Of a DNA stretch of 64,000 nt, positions 60,885-64,000 are shown in pieces. The notes beneath the pieces are model-generated. The model saw only the letters and a program-made list of their open reading frames with translations, was not told the DNA's origin and did no database searches. The DNA comes from Streptomyces alanosinicus. Its GTDB lineage: Bacteria > Actinomycetota > Actinomycetes > Streptomycetales > Streptomycetaceae. Both the position numbers and the translations under genes were made by a program. The DNA lies in assembly GCF_014650595.1 (NCBI RefSeq), contig NZ_BMVG01000009.1, forward strand, positions 62,001 to 126,000, given 5' to 3'. The number at the start of each line of letters is the position of its first letter. The stretch's first letter is position 1.

Positions 60885-61723
60885 GCCGCGGTGAAGGGAG
60901 AGGCCGGCTTGGGGTGGCCGGCCAGGCCGCTGTCCGGTACGGCGAGTCCGCCGTCCACGACGAGGGCGTGTCCGGTGACGAAGGAGGAGGCGGGGGAGGC
61001 GAGGAACAGCGCGGCACCGACGACCTCGTCCGCGGTGGCCCAACGCCCCAGCGGGACATGGCTGGTGAGCCAGTCCGACACCGGCTCCGCCTCGCTGGCG
61101 AACTCGGTCATGTCCGTGCGAGTCCAGCCGGGGCACAGGGCGTTGACCCGGATTCCCTGCCGGGCCCAACCGACCCCGAGGCTGCGGACGAGGGAGATCT
61201 GCGCGGCCTTGGTGGCGGCGTACGCCTCCATCATGGGGGCTCCGACGAGTCCGGCGACGGACGACATCAGTACGAGACTCGCGCGGCCGGAGCGGGCCAG
61301 GCGCGGGTGGGCGGCCCGGCACAGGGCGGCCGTGGCGTTGAGGTTGACGGTGACGACCGCCTCCCAGTCCTGCTGGCGGGCGTGCTGCAGCGGCGCCAGC
61401 ACAGGGCTTCCGTCCTCGGCCGTGGGCACGATGCCCGCGTTGTGCACGACGACGTCGAGGCCGCCCAGCGCGGTGGCGGCCCGGTCCACCAGGTCGGCTG
61501 CGACATCCGGCTCGGCGAGGTCCCCGTCGAGGGCCACGGCCCGCCGGCCCCGGTCCACCACCGCCCGTACGGTGCCGTCGAGGGCGGGCAGGGTCCGGGC
61601 GGTCAACACCAGGTCGCAGCCCGCATCGGCGAGGCCTCTGGCGACGGCCGCGCCGATGCCGCGGGAGGCGCCCGTCACCAGCACGCGTGCGCCGTCCAGG
61701 CGGAACAGATCCATGGCGTTCAT
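60881..61723 (-). CDS. Short-chain dehydrogenase/reductase (FabG-like)
   Basis: 280 residues. Rossmann motif TGASRGIGAAVA, NAG in VVHNAGIVP, and catalytic Ser-Tyr-Lys (LMSSVAG, EAYAATKAA). PGWTRTDM is typical of the family. The start overlaps the stop of KAS III copy B (ATGA); an ATG three codons later (61714) is possible. It may reduce a 3-ketoacyl-ACP to the 3-hydroxy form. Confidence 0.88.
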   Translation of the reverse strand: MNAMDLFRLDGARVLVTGASRGIGAAVARGLADAGCDLVLTARTLPALDGTVRAVVDRGRRAVALDGDLAEPDVAADLVDRAATALGGLDVVVHNAGIVPTAEDGSPVLAPLQHARQQDWEAVVTVNLNATAALCRAAHPRLARSGRASLVLMSSVAGLVGAPMMEAYAATKAAQISLVRSLGVGWARQGIRVNALCPGWTRTDMTEFASEAEPVSDWLTSHVPLGRWATADEVVGAALFLASPASSFVTGHALVVDGGLAVPDSGLAGHPKPASPFTAA

Positions 61724-62778
61724 CGAAGGAGACCTTCTGCAAGCGTTGTCGCCGGGACGGGAACGGAGGTGACGGCGGGTGCCCCGCTCCAGGTGAGGAG
61801 CGCGCTGCCCCAGGTCATGCCGGCGCCGAAGACGGCCACCAGGACGCGGTCGCCGGTTCGCAGACCCTGCCCGGACGCCGCGCGGGCGAGTGCGAACGGT
61901 GCGCTGGCGGCGCCGATGTTGCCGGTCTCGTCGCCGACGACCACCAGGCGGCCGGCGGGGATGCCGAGGTCGGCCCCGATGCGCCGCAGCAGGACGGGGT
62001 TGGGCTGGTGGGCGATGAAGCAGTCGATGTCCCCGATGTCCAGACCGGCACGGTCGAGGGCGTCCGTGATCAGCCGGGGGAAGACCTCGGTGATGAACCG
62101 GCCGATGGTGCGGCCGTCCATGCGGATGCAGTGGCCGTGGTCGGCGAGGGTGGCCGCGCTGGCCGGGCGGCGGCTGCCGCCGGCCGGGATCAGGACGCGG
62201 TCGGCGAGGGTTCCGTCGGAGCCGAGGCTGAAGTGCGTGAACCCCTGGCCGTCCGCCACCGGCCCCAGAACGGCGGCGGCGGCCCCGTCGGCGAACAGGA
62301 CCGCGGTCCCCCGGTCGGCCGGGTCGAGGAACTTCGAGTACGCCTCGACGCCGACGACGGCCGCGTACCGGATCTCCTCGCTGCCGCGCAGCCAGTCATG
62401 GGCCACCTTGGCCGCGAACAGCCAGCCGGAGCAGGCGGCGCTGACGTCGAGGGCGACGGCACCGGCGGCGCCCACCGCGGTCTGGATCCGGCAGGCGGTC
62501 GAGGGGCCGAGTTCGTCGGGGGTCGAGGTGCCGCAGACCAGCAGTCCGATCTCGGACAGGCCGATGCCGGCGGCGTCGGCCGCCGCACGGACCGCGTGCG
62601 CCGCCAGGTCCGAGGCCGCCTCGTCGGGAGCGGCCACATGACGTTCGAGGACGCCGGTGCGTTCGCTGATCCACTCCGCCGTCACATCGGCACCGCGCGC
62701 CACCTCGGCGTTGGTGCGCACGGCGGGCGGCAGATAGGTGCCCATGCCCAGGACTCCGATACGGCGCCCGCGCGTCAT
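61720..62778 (-). CDS. Beta-ketoacyl-ACP synthase III, copy B
   Basis: 352 residues from the ATG at 62778 (GAGGAGG 7 bases upstream). Cys116 in SAACSGWLFAA, His in IAHQPNPVLL and Asn in DETGNIGAASAP. It differs clearly from copy A in sequence and in the His motif (HQPN instead of HQAN). It overlaps the acyl-CoA-oxidase-like gene by four bases (ATGA) at its start. Confidence 0.9.
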   Translation of the reverse strand: MTRGRRIGVLGMGTYLPPAVRTNAEVARGADVTAEWISERTGVLERHVAAPDEAASDLAAHAVRAAADAAGIGLSEIGLLVCGTSTPDELGPSTACRIQTAVGAAGAVALDVSAACSGWLFAAKVAHDWLRGSEEIRYAAVVGVEAYSKFLDPADRGTAVLFADGAAAAVLGPVADGQGFTHFSLGSDGTLADRVLIPAGGSRRPASAATLADHGHCIRMDGRTIGRFITEVFPRLITDALDRAGLDIGDIDCFIAHQPNPVLLRRIGADLGIPAGRLVVVGDETGNIGAASAPFALARAASGQGLRTGDRVLVAVFGAGMTWGSALLTWSGAPAVTSVPVPATTLAEGLLR

Positions 62779-64000
62779 GCCGTGCCTCCTCGTGTCCAGG
62801 TGAGCGTGGCGCGCACCGCGCTCTCGCAGTCCACCGCCGCGGCGACGCCGTCGGGATGGGCGAACGCCTCGGTCAGCAGTGGCAGCCGGGGCCGGATCTC
62901 GTCGCACAGCCGGTCGGCGGCCCCGGACAGCGCCCGCACGTCGGCCGGACGCAACGTGCCCAGGGCGAGCAGGGAGCCGGACCAGCGGCGGGCCGCCATG
63001 ACACCGTGCAGGGCCGCCAGCGGCCGCAGCGTCCGGGCCAGTTCGGGTTCCTGCAGGGCAGCGAGGGCGCGCGTGACGTCTTCGGCCAGGAGCGCGTTCG
63101 CGTAGACCTCGCCGAGGAGACCGGCGTCCTCCAGCAGCGGGTTCCACACGTCGAAGGGGGCGCTGCCGTCCGTGGTGCGCGACCGCTGCGCGAGGTCCTG
63201 GGCCAGGGCGTGCTGATGCCGCCGTACGACCGCGGGCCACCAGTGCGGTGAGGTGAGAGGAGGGCCGGCTGACATCGGCGGGGGGTCCGCCTCCCGCCCG
63301 GCTTCTTCGGCGAGGGCGCGTCCGATGTCGTAGAAGATGAGCTGGCTGTCCCCGCCGGCCGTGTCGAAGGCGTGGTGAAAACCGTGGTACGCGGACAGCC
63401 GGTTGACGTCCAGGTACCCCAAGAAGCCGCAGCGGCGCCGGCAGTCCGCGGTGACGTGGGCGGCGAGCCGGACCGTGGCGGCCTTGTACGCGGCCAGCGG
63501 CCGGCTGACGGCGGCCCACGGGGTGAACCCCAGCGCCGTACCGCCCCCGTCCTCGGGTGTCGCGAGGGACTCCTGCCACACCGTGCGCGCCCCGTGCGCG
63601 GCGCATGTCAGGGCGAACGCGTCGGCCAGCGCTCCCAGTACGGCACGTTGCTGGGTGCGGTACGCGAGCAGCGGGACACCGGGAGCCGGCCGCCCCTGAG
63701 TGCGCCGCTGCCGTGCGTGGTTGACGGCCTGTACGGCGGCCTGCCGGCTGGTGGCCGCCACGACGGCGGGCAAGGTCGCCCACAGTCCCCGCCCCACCCG
63801 CAGCGTGCGCTGCAGGCGCCGCTCGTTCGATCCGGCGGGGTCGTGGAAGGTGCCGTCGGGTGCGATGCCCGCGCCGTCGGCGAGCCAGTGGGCCCGCGGC
63901 AGCCGGACGCGGTGGAACCGCACCAGGACGTAGTCGAGGGACAGCGCGCCCAGAGCCAGGGGCGAGGAGATCTCGACGCCGGGCAGCGGCCTCGTGCCGT
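62775..64000 (-). CDS. Acyl-CoA oxidase/dehydrogenase-like protein (partial, runs off the window)
   Basis: The reading frame continues past the end of the window, so the N-terminus is missing; about 408 residues are seen. The first visible residues (LALGALSLDYVLVRFHRVRLPR) and APDGTFHDP match the middle of acyl-CoA oxidases of the ACOX type. The long C-terminal helical part has GRGLWATLPAVVAATSRQAAVQAV. It would desaturate an acyl-CoA or acyl-ACP with FAD. It overlaps copy B of KAS III by four bases, so it is upstream in the same operon. The catalytic Glu was not located. Confidence 0.75.
   Translation of the reverse strand, partial: GTRPLPGVEISSPLALGALSLDYVLVRFHRVRLPRAHWLADGAGIAPDGTFHDPAGSNERRLQRTLRVGRGLWATLPAVVAATSRQAAVQAVNHARQRRTQGRPAPGVPLLAYRTQQRAVLGALADAFALTCAAHGARTVWQESLATPEDGGGTALGFTPWAAVSRPLAAYKAATVRLAAHVTADCRRRCGFLGYLDVNRLSAYHGFHHAFDTAGGDSQLIFYDIGRALAEEAGREADPPPMSAGPPLTSPHWWPAVVRRHQHALAQDLAQRSRTTDGSAPFDVWNPLLEDAGLLGEVYANALLAEDVTRALAALQEPELARTLRPLAALHGVMAARRWSGSLLALGTLRPADVRALSGAADRLCDEIRPRLPLLTEAFAHPDGVAAAVDCESAVRATLTWTRGGTA

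Noticed and set aside
59775..61742. A fusion of an Arg-rich domain to KAS III copy A
   Set aside because: The upstream part is the SDR gene read in another frame; the ATG at 60884 overlaps the SDR stop and gives a normal KAS III.

Overview
The window is a high-GC chromosomal segment from an actinomycete, almost certainly a Streptomyces. Very high G+C, frequent GTG/TTG starts, GTGA/ATGA start-stop overlaps and the families present (OFA transporters, a DmdR-type iron box, a Zur-type box, an SBF-like carrier, STAND ATPases) all fit. No rRNA, prophage or CRISPR array is visible. There is one tRNA, Leu with anticodon GAG.

Layout. 0.1-5.2 kb: an SBF-like transporter, a secreted sialidase with a LamG domain, a quinone-oxidoreductase-like dehydrogenase divergent from a MarR regulator with three operator-like repeats between them, and an isochorismatase-fold hydrolase. 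5.3-8.0 kb: intact fdhD followed by a collapsed NAD-dependent formate dehydrogenase locus. Two deletion junctions leave only pieces of a ketopantoate-reductase-like gene, fdhA, nuoEF and an iron-sulfur subunit. 8.2-23.7 kb: an oxalate/formate gene block with three OFA-family transporters (one with a 42-residue companion peptide), a FabH-like enzyme, an FCD-type GntR regulator, an ADP-forming acyl-CoA ligase, frc, an oxalyl-CoA-decarboxylase-like ThDP enzyme, a succinyl-CoA-ligase-like pair and an aldehyde dehydrogenase. Related TTGTCTACAGT / CATACAGT sites occur in front of three of its transcription units.

23.9-27.8 kb: tRNA-Leu, then a cell-wall run on the minus strand: an L,D-transpeptidase lipoprotein, an ECF sigma factor, a membrane-anchored YkuD-like protein that lacks the catalytic His/Cys, and a PBP4-type D,D-carboxypeptidase. 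28.1-31.9 kb: an fbpABC-like ferric iron importer behind a DmdR/IdeR box. 31.9-38.7 kb: a pgsB-pgsC poly-gamma-glutamate-type locus with an NlpC/P60 protein and a twin sensor-HAMP protein with no output domain, then a CPA1-type antiporter. 38.9-42.6 kb: a two-TM small protein next to a STAND/NACHT-like ATPase. They share a Gly/Ala/Ser-rich motif at the C-terminal side of one and the N-terminus of the other, which suggests amyloid-type signalling between an NLR-like sensor and a membrane effector. This is the most novel-looking system here.

42.6-48.3 kb: an ArsR regulator and oxidoreductase, a Ser/Thr kinase and a second EF-G. 48.6-52.9 kb: a sugar ABC importer with a GH1 beta-glucosidase. The binding protein has lost about 75-80 residues and the second permease is frameshifted at its start by an IS-end-like insertion. 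53.2-58.3 kb: a GNAT enzyme, a Zur-boxed peptide/nickel-type binding protein with a fused two-domain permease, and PstS. 58.3-64.0 kb: a tightly coupled minus-strand operon (acyl-CoA-oxidase-like, KAS III, SDR, KAS III, ACP, KAS II) running off the end of the window, probably a specialised fatty-acyl or polyketide-like pathway.

At least three gene-internal lesions within 64 kb indicate either recent decay or assembly error in the accessory segments. All assignments are by reading protein motifs; no database search was run.
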